Assembly (NCBI RefSeq): GCF_017357825.1
Contig: NZ_CP046072.1
Span: forward strand, 868,001 to 932,000
Length of the DNA: 64,000 nucleotides
Origin: Sulfurimonas aquatica
GTDB lineage: Bacteria > Campylobacterota > Campylobacteria > Campylobacterales > Sulfurimonadaceae
Direction of reading: 5' to 3'
Shown here: piece after piece, positions 42,422 through 50,715 of the stretch
Layout of the letters: every line of letters starts with the position of its first letter
How positions within the stretch are numbered: the first letter of the stretch is position 1
The notes under the pieces: generated by a model
The model's database searches: none
What the model was told of the DNA's origin: nothing
What the model saw: the letters and a program-made list of their open reading frames with translations, nothing else
Program-made: the position numbers and the translations under genes

Positions 42422-43681
42422 ATGTTCAAAGAGTTTAAAAATAAATCATATAAATTAGCACTTATAACAGTACTTGCTATCTCACCATTGTCACTACAAG
42501 CTACATCAAGTGGTGGAATTATTGAGGGTTCATCTGAATCATCTAGTGCTGCTATAGAAGATCCTAGTTTTGAAAAGCAGATAGTAAGAATAAATGTAGG
42601 TATAAATCTAATACGAATAAATACAGATATCCTAGAAACTATGCCGGTGTCTGCAGATACAACTTGGGTTGATGAGATCATCTCCCCGATGGATTATAAT
42701 GCTGTCAATAATTTAGAAGACGTAAAAAATGATGTATATTACTCAACTGTAAATATTACTAACCTTATTCAAGGCAAATATCTTAACATTAGAATGAGCC
42801 CTTTAGAGGCTAGACTCTATTGGGAAGCATCTATTCTTTATAAAAATGCTAGAAACAATAATCCTGATTATAAATTACCAAGTATGAATCAGTTCCCAGA
42901 TATCACTGATACAAAATCATATACATCATTTAATGAAGATGAAAAAGTTGCAATTATCAATGTAGAAGCTACTAGCTCAAACCTGTATAATAATGTAGAG
43001 GCTGCTGTGATTTCATTACTCCCTGAGGATTTACAAGAGAGTGTAAGTTCTGCTAAAGCTGAGTATGATGTTTCAAAAGAGGAACTAGATGTAGCAAAAT
43101 CAAATATTGAAAATATAAAAGCATGGCTAGATGACGATGCAAATAGCGACAGTGATGAGCGAGCTGAAAAAGAGGAAGAGTTAGAAGTGAGTAAAGCTTT
43201 TGAAGATGAAAAATCATTGGCATTTGATGAAAAGCAGAGTATCTACTTTGAACTTTTAGCAAGTGGAGCTGAAGCGATAGAGTCTAATTTTGATGAATCA
43301 AAGGTTCCTTTAGCACAAAAACTTGAGCATCTTTTAGATGCGGTTGATAATAATGCCATTGGCGCACTTAGTATGTTTGCAGCCGCATTCACAGGTATGG
43401 GAAGAGGCTATGGCGTTATAGATGATGAAGTTAAAGCTATGGCAATAGCTCAAGGTTTGACAACACTTATAGGAAATCAAAAAGAGTTTATCATACAAAG
43501 AGCTACTAGAATGGGAATTGGGACACTATTTGCCATACCAAATATAGGTATAGGTAGTTATTATGCTTCAGCCCAACTAAACAAAATTGGAAAATACCAA
43601 GATGTTGTAAACGCTGTTTTAGAGGCGGCAGAAGTTGCTGAAGAAATTGCTGAAGAGACTACTAAAGGAGCTGCTGAATAA
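42422..43681 (+). CDS. Exported protein of unknown function
   Basis: A 419-residue protein with a signal peptide (LALITVLAISPLSLQAT). The middle (about 195-285) is a charged coiled coil. It is followed by glycine- and alanine-rich hydrophobic stretches (GALSMFAAAFTGMGRGYG; RMGIGTLFAIPNIGIGSYY) that could insert in a membrane or form an oligomer. No family is recognised. AAGG lies six bases before the ATG and the stop overlaps the LPP20-type gene (TAATG), so it works in the same unit. Confidence 0.65.
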   Translation: MFKEFKNKSYKLALITVLAISPLSLQATSSGGIIEGSSESSSAAIEDPSFEKQIVRINVGINLIRINTDILETMPVSADTTWVDEIISPMDYNAVNNLEDVKNDVYYSTVNITNLIQGKYLNIRMSPLEARLYWEASILYKNARNNNPDYKLPSMNQFPDITDTKSYTSFNEDEKVAIINVEATSSNLYNNVEAAVISLLPEDLQESVSSAKAEYDVSKEELDVAKSNIENIKAWLDDDANSDSDERAEKEEELEVSKAFEDEKSLAFDEKQSIYFELLASGAEAIESNFDESKVPLAQKLEHLLDAVDNNAIGALSMFAAAFTGMGRGYGVIDDEVKAMAIAQGLTTLIGNQKEFIIQRATRMGIGTLFAIPNIGIGSYYASAQLNKIGKYQDVVNAVLEAAEVAEEIAEETTKGAAE

Positions 43682-44703
43682 TGAAAATATTTTTAAAGAT
43701 GATTTTTTTAACTTCACTTACTACCCTGTTTATAGGGTGTGGTGGAGCTACTGGACCAACACCATCGGCACTTCCACAATGGTATCTAAATCCGCCTCAG
43801 TCAAATCAGAGTTTTTACTATGGTGTGGGAGAGGGATCTTCTAAAGATGCTGCAAAAGCCAATGCTTTAGCACAAATAGGTGGAACTATCGCAGTAAACA
43901 TCTCTTCTGAATTGGACATGAAGACAGAAGTACATAACGATGAGTATAGTGAAAATGTCAAGACTCAGACTAAAGCATCTGTTGAGAAGATAAAGTTCAC
44001 AGGTGTTAATGTTATTGAAAATGCATATATAGCTGGGAAATACTACAGCTATCTTAATGTAGATAGAGCAGTTCTTTTTGATGCTCAAGAGAGTGCTATG
44101 AAAGTTGATTATGCAAATATTAAATCTTTGTATAAAACTTCAAAAGAGGGCAATATATTTGAGTTAATCAAAAATAGAGATAAAATAGAGTCGAAAATAT
44201 CAACGCTAATGTCAAAGTTTCCGATTTTAAAAGCGATTAATTCAGGATTTAACGAATCTGTTTACTCAAGTGAACTCTCTAAGATAAAAGAAGATTTAAG
44301 AAACTCTCCTAGCCGCGCTATGGTCTATGTGAGTCATGAAAATTCAAAAGAGTTAGCTGAAGTTCTTAAAAATCATATCTCTACATATGGAATGACTCTC
44401 GTTGATACGCCTCGCAGCGCAAATGAGCAAAAGAATCTTCTTAAAGTAAACGTGAGTAGAGTAGCGCAAGAAAAAAACGTTAAAATGTCCGATCCAAGAC
44501 TCATAGGCGCTAGTTTTGCCGACGTTACCGTCACGTTAACAACAAGAAATAGTACAAATAACATAATCGCTCAAAATAGAGTAAACATTATCAATATCTC
44601 AAAAGATGGATATGCAGCGGCTGTTGTTAAAACAGCAAAGTTTGAAAGAGAGATTCAAAAAAGAGGTATATTAAATATACTCTTAGAAAATGCGGCTAAG
44701 TAG
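43681..44703 (+). CDS. LPP20-family lipoprotein
   Basis: A 340-residue protein with a lipoprotein signal ending TLFIGCGG. Residues 30-140 (PQWYLNPPQSNQSFYYGVGE, GSSKDAAKANALAQIGGTI, ISSELD) match the LPP20 pattern of Helicobacter outer-membrane lipoproteins. A second alpha/beta domain follows (RAMVYVSHENSKELAEVL; RVNIINISKDGYAAAVV). Coupled to the upstream exported protein through TAATG. Together with the preceding lipoprotein it suggests an outer-membrane assembly of unknown purpose. Confidence 0.82.
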   Translation: MKIFLKMIFLTSLTTLFIGCGGATGPTPSALPQWYLNPPQSNQSFYYGVGEGSSKDAAKANALAQIGGTIAVNISSELDMKTEVHNDEYSENVKTQTKASVEKIKFTGVNVIENAYIAGKYYSYLNVDRAVLFDAQESAMKVDYANIKSLYKTSKEGNIFELIKNRDKIESKISTLMSKFPILKAINSGFNESVYSSELSKIKEDLRNSPSRAMVYVSHENSKELAEVLKNHISTYGMTLVDTPRSANEQKNLLKVNVSRVAQEKNVKMSDPRLIGASFADVTVTLTTRNSTNNIIAQNRVNIINISKDGYAAAVVKTAKFEREIQKRGILNILLENAAK

Positions 44704-44716
44704 CTAAACTTAATAT

Positions 44717-46507
44717 ATGAGAGATAGTTTTTATAAACTTTTTATACTACTATCTCTTATCCTCCTCACTCCTCTTTACTCCTTTGAATCATTAGAGTTA
44801 CAGAAGCTTGCACAGGAGTCTTACTGGAGTAAACTACTCCATTTTAATGAAGTCAGTAGTATTAATAGTAGAGATTTTTTTCTATCAACAGATAAAGAGA
44901 TAACTCCCTATGGTGAACTCACCTCTACCCTTGAAGCATTTAGAGCAGACCCCGCATTGATATGTAAGTATCCAGCACGTTACAAGTGGTTAAACTCAAA
45001 ACTCAAATTAAATATTAAGCATAGTAAATGTGAAAAACTAGATATGTTTTTGGCTCATAAGTTTGAGAAAATAAGTATGGTTTTTACATCTGAGAGATAT
45101 AACTCTTCCGCATCTGTATTTGGACATACATTTTTAAAGCTAAGCGGGAGAGAGAACTCTTTTGTCATTGACTATACTGCTAAGGTACCTGATAATGTTA
45201 ATGGCCTCTCATATGCATATAACGGCATATTTGGTGGGTACAAAAGTAGCTATAAATTCTCTTCATTTATGTTAAAAGAGTATGAGTATACAAATGAAGA
45301 GTTTCGCGATTTAATCACATTTGATTTAAACTTTTCAAAAGATGAGATAGAAAATATTATGCTACATCTCTATGAAGTACTTGAAACTAGACAGGATTAC
45401 TATTTTTTAAGTAGAAATTGTAGTTCAGAGCTTATCAAACTCTTAGATTTAGGTAGGGAGGAACTCTCTCTCTCAAAAGAGTTGGCTCTAGTAACTTTGC
45501 CCATAGAAGTTGTGTATATACTTGAGAAAAATAACTACATAAATAAAATCTCCATTACACCCTCAAAAATCAGACTTTTTAATTCTTTAACATCAACTCT
45601 AAGTAAAAAAGAGACAGAGCTTTTAAAAAAGATAGTTACAAAAGAGATAGGAGTGCATTACTTAAGAGATACTAAGGAGATATCAGATGTTCAAAAAAAG
45701 AAAATAGTATCTGCGGGAATCTCCTATATAGAGATAGACTCTTTGAGTGATGACTTTGATAAGAGTTTAGTCTATCCTCTGATGAAACTTATAAAACTTC
45801 AAGAAGTCTATGGCTACGAACTAGCTTTAAATGATGAAGTACTTAGTGAGATACCTATTTCAAATAAGTATCACCAACTTAGGCTGGGAGGAGTAGCAGG
45901 AGATATTCAAGATAGCTATGTAAATTTAGATTATAGATATCTCTATAGGCATAGGTTTGATCTACTTGATAGTGTTGAAAAACATGGAAGTGTAGAGTTT
46001 TTAGATTTATCATTGAGAGTTAAAAACAAAGAGTTAGAACTAAATTATCTTACTTTCTTTAACCTAGAGTCATTGCCAATATCCACAGACTACTTTTTTA
46101 CTCCTACAAAGACAGTACAGATAGGCCTTAAACGAGTGTTTTATGATGAGAATATCTATAGTTATTTTAATTACTCTTTAGGCTATAGAAGAGAGTTGGC
46201 AAAAAATTTAACATATCATTTAAGTGCTAAAGTTGGGCTCTATTATTATGATAAACCATCTGCTATGGCTCAGGCTGGTGCATATCTCGAGTACAATAAT
46301 ATAGAAGATTTTAACCTTCAGCTTGCTTATGAAAGTAGCTGTTTTTATAATGCAGTAGATGAATATAAATACATGAAAACAGAGCGATTTTTAATAAAAA
46401 CAAATATTGCTATTTTGGATAATTATAGGATTAACTTATTTATATCACATGAACGTGATATAGAGATTTACAATAGATTTGGTATTAAATATAGTTTAAA
46501 TTTTTAA
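44717..46507 (+). CDS. DUF4105 family envelope protein
   Basis: A 596-residue protein with a signal peptide (LFILLSLILLTPLYSFES). The central part matches DUF4105, a putative papain-like peptidase family: SASVFGHTFLKLSG with the conserved His and YFLSRNCSSELIKLL with the conserved Cys. The C-terminal 200 residues (LRLGGVAGDIQDSYVNLDYR, LNYLTFFNLESL, INLFISHERDIEIYNRF) are alternating beta strands like a small outer-membrane barrel. It is probably surface- or periplasm-exposed; the substrate is unknown. No ribosome binding site is evident at this ATG. Confidence 0.8.
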   Translation: MRDSFYKLFILLSLILLTPLYSFESLELQKLAQESYWSKLLHFNEVSSINSRDFFLSTDKEITPYGELTSTLEAFRADPALICKYPARYKWLNSKLKLNIKHSKCEKLDMFLAHKFEKISMVFTSERYNSSASVFGHTFLKLSGRENSFVIDYTAKVPDNVNGLSYAYNGIFGGYKSSYKFSSFMLKEYEYTNEEFRDLITFDLNFSKDEIENIMLHLYEVLETRQDYYFLSRNCSSELIKLLDLGREELSLSKELALVTLPIEVVYILEKNNYINKISITPSKIRLFNSLTSTLSKKETELLKKIVTKEIGVHYLRDTKEISDVQKKKIVSAGISYIEIDSLSDDFDKSLVYPLMKLIKLQEVYGYELALNDEVLSEIPISNKYHQLRLGGVAGDIQDSYVNLDYRYLYRHRFDLLDSVEKHGSVEFLDLSLRVKNKELELNYLTFFNLESLPISTDYFFTPTKTVQIGLKRVFYDENIYSYFNYSLGYRRELAKNLTYHLSAKVGLYYYDKPSAMAQAGAYLEYNNIEDFNLQLAYESSCFYNAVDEYKYMKTERFLIKTNIAILDNYRINLFISHERDIEIYNRFGIKYSLNF

Positions 46508-46573
46508 TTTAGGTTTAATATCTAATTAATTTAACAAGAGTTATAATTTGTTATATTACTTTAAGGAATGACA

Positions 46574-47443
46574 ATGAAAAGAATATCTTTAAGTTTAATC
46601 GCTTTAGCTCCATTTTTAATGGCTGCAGAGCAATATGTAAGTCCACATGATGGTGAAGTGCAAACAGTAATTACGAATCAAGCGGTTGTAAATGAAGTTC
46701 TTAGTACTCCTACGACTGTAGAAGCAGCGGAAAATGTCAAAATAGCTAATACTGGTAGTGTTGGTGCTCAAGTTGTGTTTTCTAACAAGATTAATATTGT
46801 AAATATTCCTTTGGCATACTCTATCACTGATAGTATTGCAGTAGATGTTGCAGTTCCTTTTGTTCAAAATAGTGTTAATGAGAAGAGTGGTATTGGAGAT
46901 GTCTCAGTTGCACTTAGTTACAACTTTAGTAATGTAATCGATACAATAGGATTAAACACTACTAGCTTACGTTATAAGTCGACATCAGGTGGAGATGCCC
47001 TCGATGGCCTTGGTTCAGGTGCAAGTGCATTTACTCTTTCTCATGCTATAGTCAAGAGTATGGGTTCAATACTTTTACATGGATCGCTTTTATATACTTT
47101 AAATAGTGAAAATGATATTCAGGCGAGATATGGAGATGCATATAATGTCATGATAGGTGAGTCTCATTCATGTCTTTTAACGGACTACTTGACCACTACA
47201 ACTAAGTTGACATATTTTCATAATGACGAATCTACTTTTGGTGGAAATGGAAGAAATGATGAGTTAACTACTGCTGATTTTTATTTAGAATTTAGTAGCG
47301 CAAAAATTTTAAGCTCTATTCCTTTAGCGATAGGGGTTAAAATACCTGTAATATATGAAGCCGGTACAGCAACCACAAACGGCTTTAGTCCTGATGCAGG
47401 GAACTCAGTTATGGCTTATTTCAGTGCTTCAAAAGCGTTTTAA
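46574..47443 (+). CDS. Outer-membrane beta-barrel protein (phenol MetA-like)
   Basis: A 289-residue protein with a signal peptide (RISLSLIALAPFLMAAE). The rest is alternating strands with IGDVSVALSYNF and AIGVKIPVIYEAGT, ending in ASKAF with the terminal phenylalanine typical of barrels. The pattern fits the MetA-pathway/transporter family PF13557. The ATG at 46574 is preferred to 46568 because AAGGA lies seven bases before it and only one base before the other. A strong hairpin follows. Substrate unknown. Confidence 0.75.
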   Translation: MKRISLSLIALAPFLMAAEQYVSPHDGEVQTVITNQAVVNEVLSTPTTVEAAENVKIANTGSVGAQVVFSNKINIVNIPLAYSITDSIAVDVAVPFVQNSVNEKSGIGDVSVALSYNFSNVIDTIGLNTTSLRYKSTSGGDALDGLGSGASAFTLSHAIVKSMGSILLHGSLLYTLNSENDIQARYGDAYNVMIGESHSCLLTDYLTTTTKLTYFHNDESTFGGNGRNDELTTADFYLEFSSAKILSSIPLAIGVKIPVIYEAGTATTNGFSPDAGNSVMAYFSASKAF

Positions 47444-47453
47444 AAAGAGCTTT

Positions 47454-47477
47454 CTTAGTGTGCATTAGCACACTAAG
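47454..47477. terminator. Hairpin terminator between convergent genes
   Basis: CTTAGTGTGC (47454-47463) and GCACACTAAG (47468-47477) form a perfect ten-pair stem with an ATTA loop just after the barrel gene. There is no long T-run, but it can work in both directions between the barrel gene and the minus-strand rhodanese unit. Confidence 0.65.
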
Positions 47478-47493
47478 AGTATAAAAATCCACT

Positions 47494-47610
47494 CTAGTAA
47501 AACATCAAATATAAAGCTCCCCAGAGGAGAAATATGAAAATTCCTAAAATAGTAAAAGTTATTGAAAGTCTTACAAAAAGATAGAGAAGAAACTTTAAAA
47601 AAGGTGGCAC
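47494..47610 (-). CDS. Small hydrophobic membrane protein (38 residues)
   Basis: A minus-strand frame beginning with GTG ten bases after the rhodanese stop and ending with TAG. It encodes a basic N-terminus (PPFLKFLLYLFVRLS) and a strongly hydrophobic helix (ITFTILGIFIFLLWGALYL). The composition is convincingly membrane-like and the opposite strand has no coding alternative, but there is no clear Shine-Dalgarno. It may be co-transcribed with the rhodanese gene. Function unknown. Confidence 0.4.
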   Translation of the reverse strand: MPPFLKFLLYLFVRLSITFTILGIFIFLLWGALYLMFY

Positions 47611-47620
47611 TATTTATATT

Positions 47621-48016
47621 CTATTTGTAAGGAACTGTTTTTATCTTCAGTTCCTTCGTAGCATACTCAATGCCACCAAGTAGATTAATAACATTATATT
47701 TCATTTCATTAGAGAGAAAGTCTGCAACTATAGCTGTTCTACTCCCAACATGACAAATAAGAGCAAATGTTTTTGATGTATCTATTTTTGTATTTAGAAC
47801 ATGCAAAAAACCCTCAACATCATAGTTACCCTTTTCATTAAAAAACATGATTGGAATAGAACCCTCAATCAGCCCCATCTCTTTCCACTCACCGGGTGTT
47901 CTTATGTCAACAATTTTTATACCTGAGTCAATCATCTCTTGAGATATGTAACTGTTTTTTATCTCTGCAAAAAGAGAGATACTAAAGAGTATAAGTAGTA
48001 AAACAATTTTTTGCAT
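47621..48016 (-). CDS. Periplasmic rhodanese-like protein
   Basis: A 131-residue protein with a signal peptide (KIVLLLILFSISLFA) and one rhodanese domain: IVDIRTPGEWKEMG, then the active-site loop LICHVGSRTAIV with catalytic cysteine and VINLLGGIEYA. Rhodaneses carry sulfane sulfur on that cysteine, which fits a sulfur-oxidising lifestyle. The ATG at 48016 is chosen over 48085 because GGAG lies six bases upstream and the signal peptide then starts properly. Divergent from the following plus-strand gene. Confidence 0.88.
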   Translation of the reverse strand: MQKIVLLLILFSISLFAEIKNSYISQEMIDSGIKIVDIRTPGEWKEMGLIEGSIPIMFFNEKGNYDVEGFLHVLNTKIDTSKTFALICHVGSRTAIVADFLSNEMKYNVINLLGGIEYATKELKIKTVPYK

Positions 48017-48072
48017 AGGATTCTCCAAAATAAATTGTATAATTATATCTATAAAAGCTAAACAGGATAGAA

Positions 48073-48444
48073 ATGGCAGCCTCACAAAAAGCGATAGACA
48101 ACTCTAATAGACTACGTTACATAAGAGCACTGGAGCGTTTTCATAAAGGAATGGTTTCTTACCTTATGAATACTCCTGAGTTAACACATAAGGGACTTAA
48201 TAAAAAGATAGAAAATAGCCTTAAACTACTTAAACGCACTCAAGAGATGGACCTTTATAAGGGTGAGTTAAAAGATCTTCAAATGCTTGTAAAAAAGATG
48301 ATTAGCTATAAAGATTCTGAGGAAGACATAGAAAACATCAAAGAAGAGCTCTTACACAGCTCAAACCAACTTGATAAGAGTAAAAACGCTAAACGCTACA
48401 AAAAAGATAAACACTCGGGCTCTATGTTAGATGAGTGGGAGTAG
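48073..48444 (+). CDS. Conserved hypothetical helical protein
   Basis: A 123-residue soluble, strongly basic and helical protein (SNRLRYIRALERFHKGMVSY; KNAKRYKKDKHSGS at the C-terminus). No family is recognised. AGGA lies five bases before the ATG. It contains three copies of the flank-enriched motif AAACGC (48233, 48366 and 48373 approximately). Monocistronic, converging on the outer-membrane protein gene 17 bp away. Confidence 0.6.
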   Translation: MAASQKAIDNSNRLRYIRALERFHKGMVSYLMNTPELTHKGLNKKIENSLKLLKRTQEMDLYKGELKDLQMLVKKMISYKDSEEDIENIKEELLHSSNQLDKSKNAKRYKKDKHSGSMLDEWE

Positions 48445-48461
48445 AGAGTCAAAGACTCTCA

Positions 48462-49928
48462 TTAAAAACTAAAAGTAATATCCATAAAGAGTCTGTCATT
48501 ATTACTATTGGCTTGCATTATCTCTCTATCACCACCAATATAATCAACAATACCCGCATTTGCTACAACACCATCCATTAAATCATACTCAGCCCAAACT
48601 CTAGCAAAGCCACCTTTTTGCCAAGATGAGCCAAACATACTTACTAAGGCAGTTGCGTTTAACGTATCATTTAAAAAGCTTTTTGTAGCTCTTAGGGCAG
48701 TCTGTATCTCATCTTCATCTACAAAGTCAGGAACACCACCCATCTGAGTCTCATACTCGAAAATATGTCTGTTGGCTATCTCAAGAGATAAAACAGTGTC
48801 TTTAACTCCCATATAGTCAAATCCTACTAATAGATCAGCTCTATCTTTTTCATCCGCCGTTGAGTTATATCGCACACCATTTATAAACGCGACTTCGGAT
48901 TTAAGTAACCAACTTCCACTTGCTATATTTATTGCACTTCCAAGCATATTTATCTTACTTACAACTCTTTTAACACTACTAAGCGGAGTGCTTGGTGATG
49001 GGATTTTGTCAAAATGCCATTTTTGATCTAAAACATTTGCCCCATAAAAAGAGAGGTCCCATCCTGAAAAGACACCATTAGCTCCAAGGGCATACTGAAG
49101 ATTATCAAGCGAATGTTCAGGTTGGACTAACTCTATAAATGGATTTGGAGCGCTACTAAATATATCTAATGCTGGAAAAAACTCACCATTGGGAGTTGCT
49201 TCTAGCATAATTCTACTCTCAGCTATGAGCATAGTAGAAAAGTTCCAATCTTCGTGATAATAATCAAGTTTAGCCATAGTTGTGCTAAGGCGTAAGTCTT
49301 CAATATCAGTCAGACCTGGAAGACGATTATCAAGAGGGTTTATAACATCAGTGATACGGATACTATCAGATTTTCCCCATACAACTATTTGACGACCAAT
49401 TTTTAAGTCTATATCTCTAGTGATACTTCCTTGAGCATATATATCATCGATTCTAAGTTGGGTTTGGTAGGCATCTAGAACATTTTTAGCATAGTTTTTA
49501 TCACTATGAATATCATAAATGAGATCATAAAATGCATCGCCACTCGCACGAAGTTTCCATTTTTTTGATAGTTTATAGTCTGCTTGTAGATACAGAGCAG
49601 TTTGTGCTTGATTAAATCCACTATAGTCTATACCACTAACGGTGTGTCTTTGGTATCCATAGGATGATTTAAACGCTACATTACCACTAAGTGATAGCTT
49701 ACTTGGCTCTTCTTGAAGCTCTTGGACTTCTTCTTCATTTGTGTAATCAGACTCTTCATCAAAACCATCAAGTTCACTCTCCTCTTCAAATCCAGAGATA
49801 TCATCACTTGATATATCTTCATCAGTAGAAAAACCACTCAAGTCATCATCTATGCTCTCATTTGCTTGTATTTGTGTAGAGCAAAGTAGAGTTATGAGAA
49901 AAAGTGAAAGAAGTGATTTTTTTAGCAT
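48462..49928 (-). CDS. Outer-membrane barrel protein of the MMPL-LolA cluster (DUF1302-like)
   Basis: A 488-residue protein with a signal peptide (SLLSLFLITLLCSTQIQA), a very acidic N-terminal stretch of Asp/Glu/Ser (about 22-75), then beta strands to a C-terminal FMDITFSF ending in Phe. It resembles DUF1302-type porin-like proteins (LKIGRQIVVWGKSDSIRITD is characteristic). It starts four bases after the LolA-like stop. With the LolA-like protein and the RND exporter it would complete a path from inner to outer membrane. The cargo, possibly a lipid or hydrophobic compound, is unknown. Confidence 0.72.
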   Translation of the reverse strand: MLKKSLLSLFLITLLCSTQIQANESIDDDLSGFSTDEDISSDDISGFEEESELDGFDEESDYTNEEEVQELQEEPSKLSLSGNVAFKSSYGYQRHTVSGIDYSGFNQAQTALYLQADYKLSKKWKLRASGDAFYDLIYDIHSDKNYAKNVLDAYQTQLRIDDIYAQGSITRDIDLKIGRQIVVWGKSDSIRITDVINPLDNRLPGLTDIEDLRLSTTMAKLDYYHEDWNFSTMLIAESRIMLEATPNGEFFPALDIFSSAPNPFIELVQPEHSLDNLQYALGANGVFSGWDLSFYGANVLDQKWHFDKIPSPSTPLSSVKRVVSKINMLGSAINIASGSWLLKSEVAFINGVRYNSTADEKDRADLLVGFDYMGVKDTVLSLEIANRHIFEYETQMGGVPDFVDEDEIQTALRATKSFLNDTLNATALVSMFGSSWQKGGFARVWAEYDLMDGVVANAGIVDYIGGDREIMQANSNNDRLFMDITFSF

Positions 49929-49932
49929 CTTC

Positions 49933-50715
49933 TTAGAGACCTTTCTCTAGCGATCTTGTAGTAAAAAGCGACTCATCTAAGTTCTGATTGTACTTAATGT
50001 CTGAGAATTCAAATGTAGTTTTATGAAGAGTTTTTTTACCCTTTTTAGTTGTCATTTGCATCTGTGTAGCAGTCCAAATGCCATCAATCTTCTCTAAACC
50101 CTTTACCATCATATACTTGAGCTTGTTCCCAGCTTTTATATAGTTAAGTGCTTGGATGATTACAAAGTTGTCTTGTCTTATAAACACTATAGACTTTGTA
50201 TAACCCGTCTCTTCTATAGTCTTCTCAGACTTTGGCGTTACAAGCATTTGCCATGTTTTATGCCCTTTGATAGTTGGCTCTTTCATAATCTTATAAGTAT
50301 AGTCTTGAACATTTCTTGAGGTCATATCTGAGTAAGTAAAATCACTTCCCATAAATGAGGAGCTCTTGTCACTTGAAGCGATGCGTTTTACTTTTTGAAG
50401 CTCTGGAAGGTAGAGCCACTGGTCATCATCAGCATTTGAATCCTCATAGTCATAAGTTAAAAAAGCTGTGTTTGCTACATCAGCAGGGGAGAGGAAGAAC
50501 ATCAACTTTAGTTTGTCTTCCCCCTTATCTTTAGTAAATGTTTGAAGATCTCTTACTCTTGTGTTTCCACTCTTATCTGTCATAATCATTTTCATTTTAG
50601 ATGTTGAGTTGTCTCCATCATCTCTATCATGAACTTTTTGCGCTATCTCCTCTGCAGTAATTGCTAAAAGCGAACTCAGTGTTAAACTTGCTATGAGTAG
50701 TGTTTTTAAAATCAT
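49933..50715 (-). CDS. Outer membrane lipoprotein-sorting (LolA-like) periplasmic protein
   Basis: A 260-residue protein with a signal peptide (KTLLIASLTLSSLLAITA) and a LolA/LolB-like fold: VHDRDDGDNSTSKMKMIM, LQTFTKDKGEDKLKLMFFL, WLYLPELQKVKRIASSDKS and SFMGSDFTYSDMTSRN. Proteins of this family accompany MMPL-type RND exporters and are thought to carry hydrophobic molecules across the periplasm. Its ATG overlaps the exporter stop by one base (TAATG). Confidence 0.85.
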   Translation of the reverse strand: MILKTLLIASLTLSSLLAITAEEIAQKVHDRDDGDNSTSKMKMIMTDKSGNTRVRDLQTFTKDKGEDKLKLMFFLSPADVANTAFLTYDYEDSNADDDQWLYLPELQKVKRIASSDKSSSFMGSDFTYSDMTSRNVQDYTYKIMKEPTIKGHKTWQMLVTPKSEKTIEETGYTKSIVFIRQDNFVIIQALNYIKAGNKLKYMMVKGLEKIDGIWTATQMQMTTKKGKKTLHKTTFEFSDIKYNQNLDESLFTTRSLEKGL

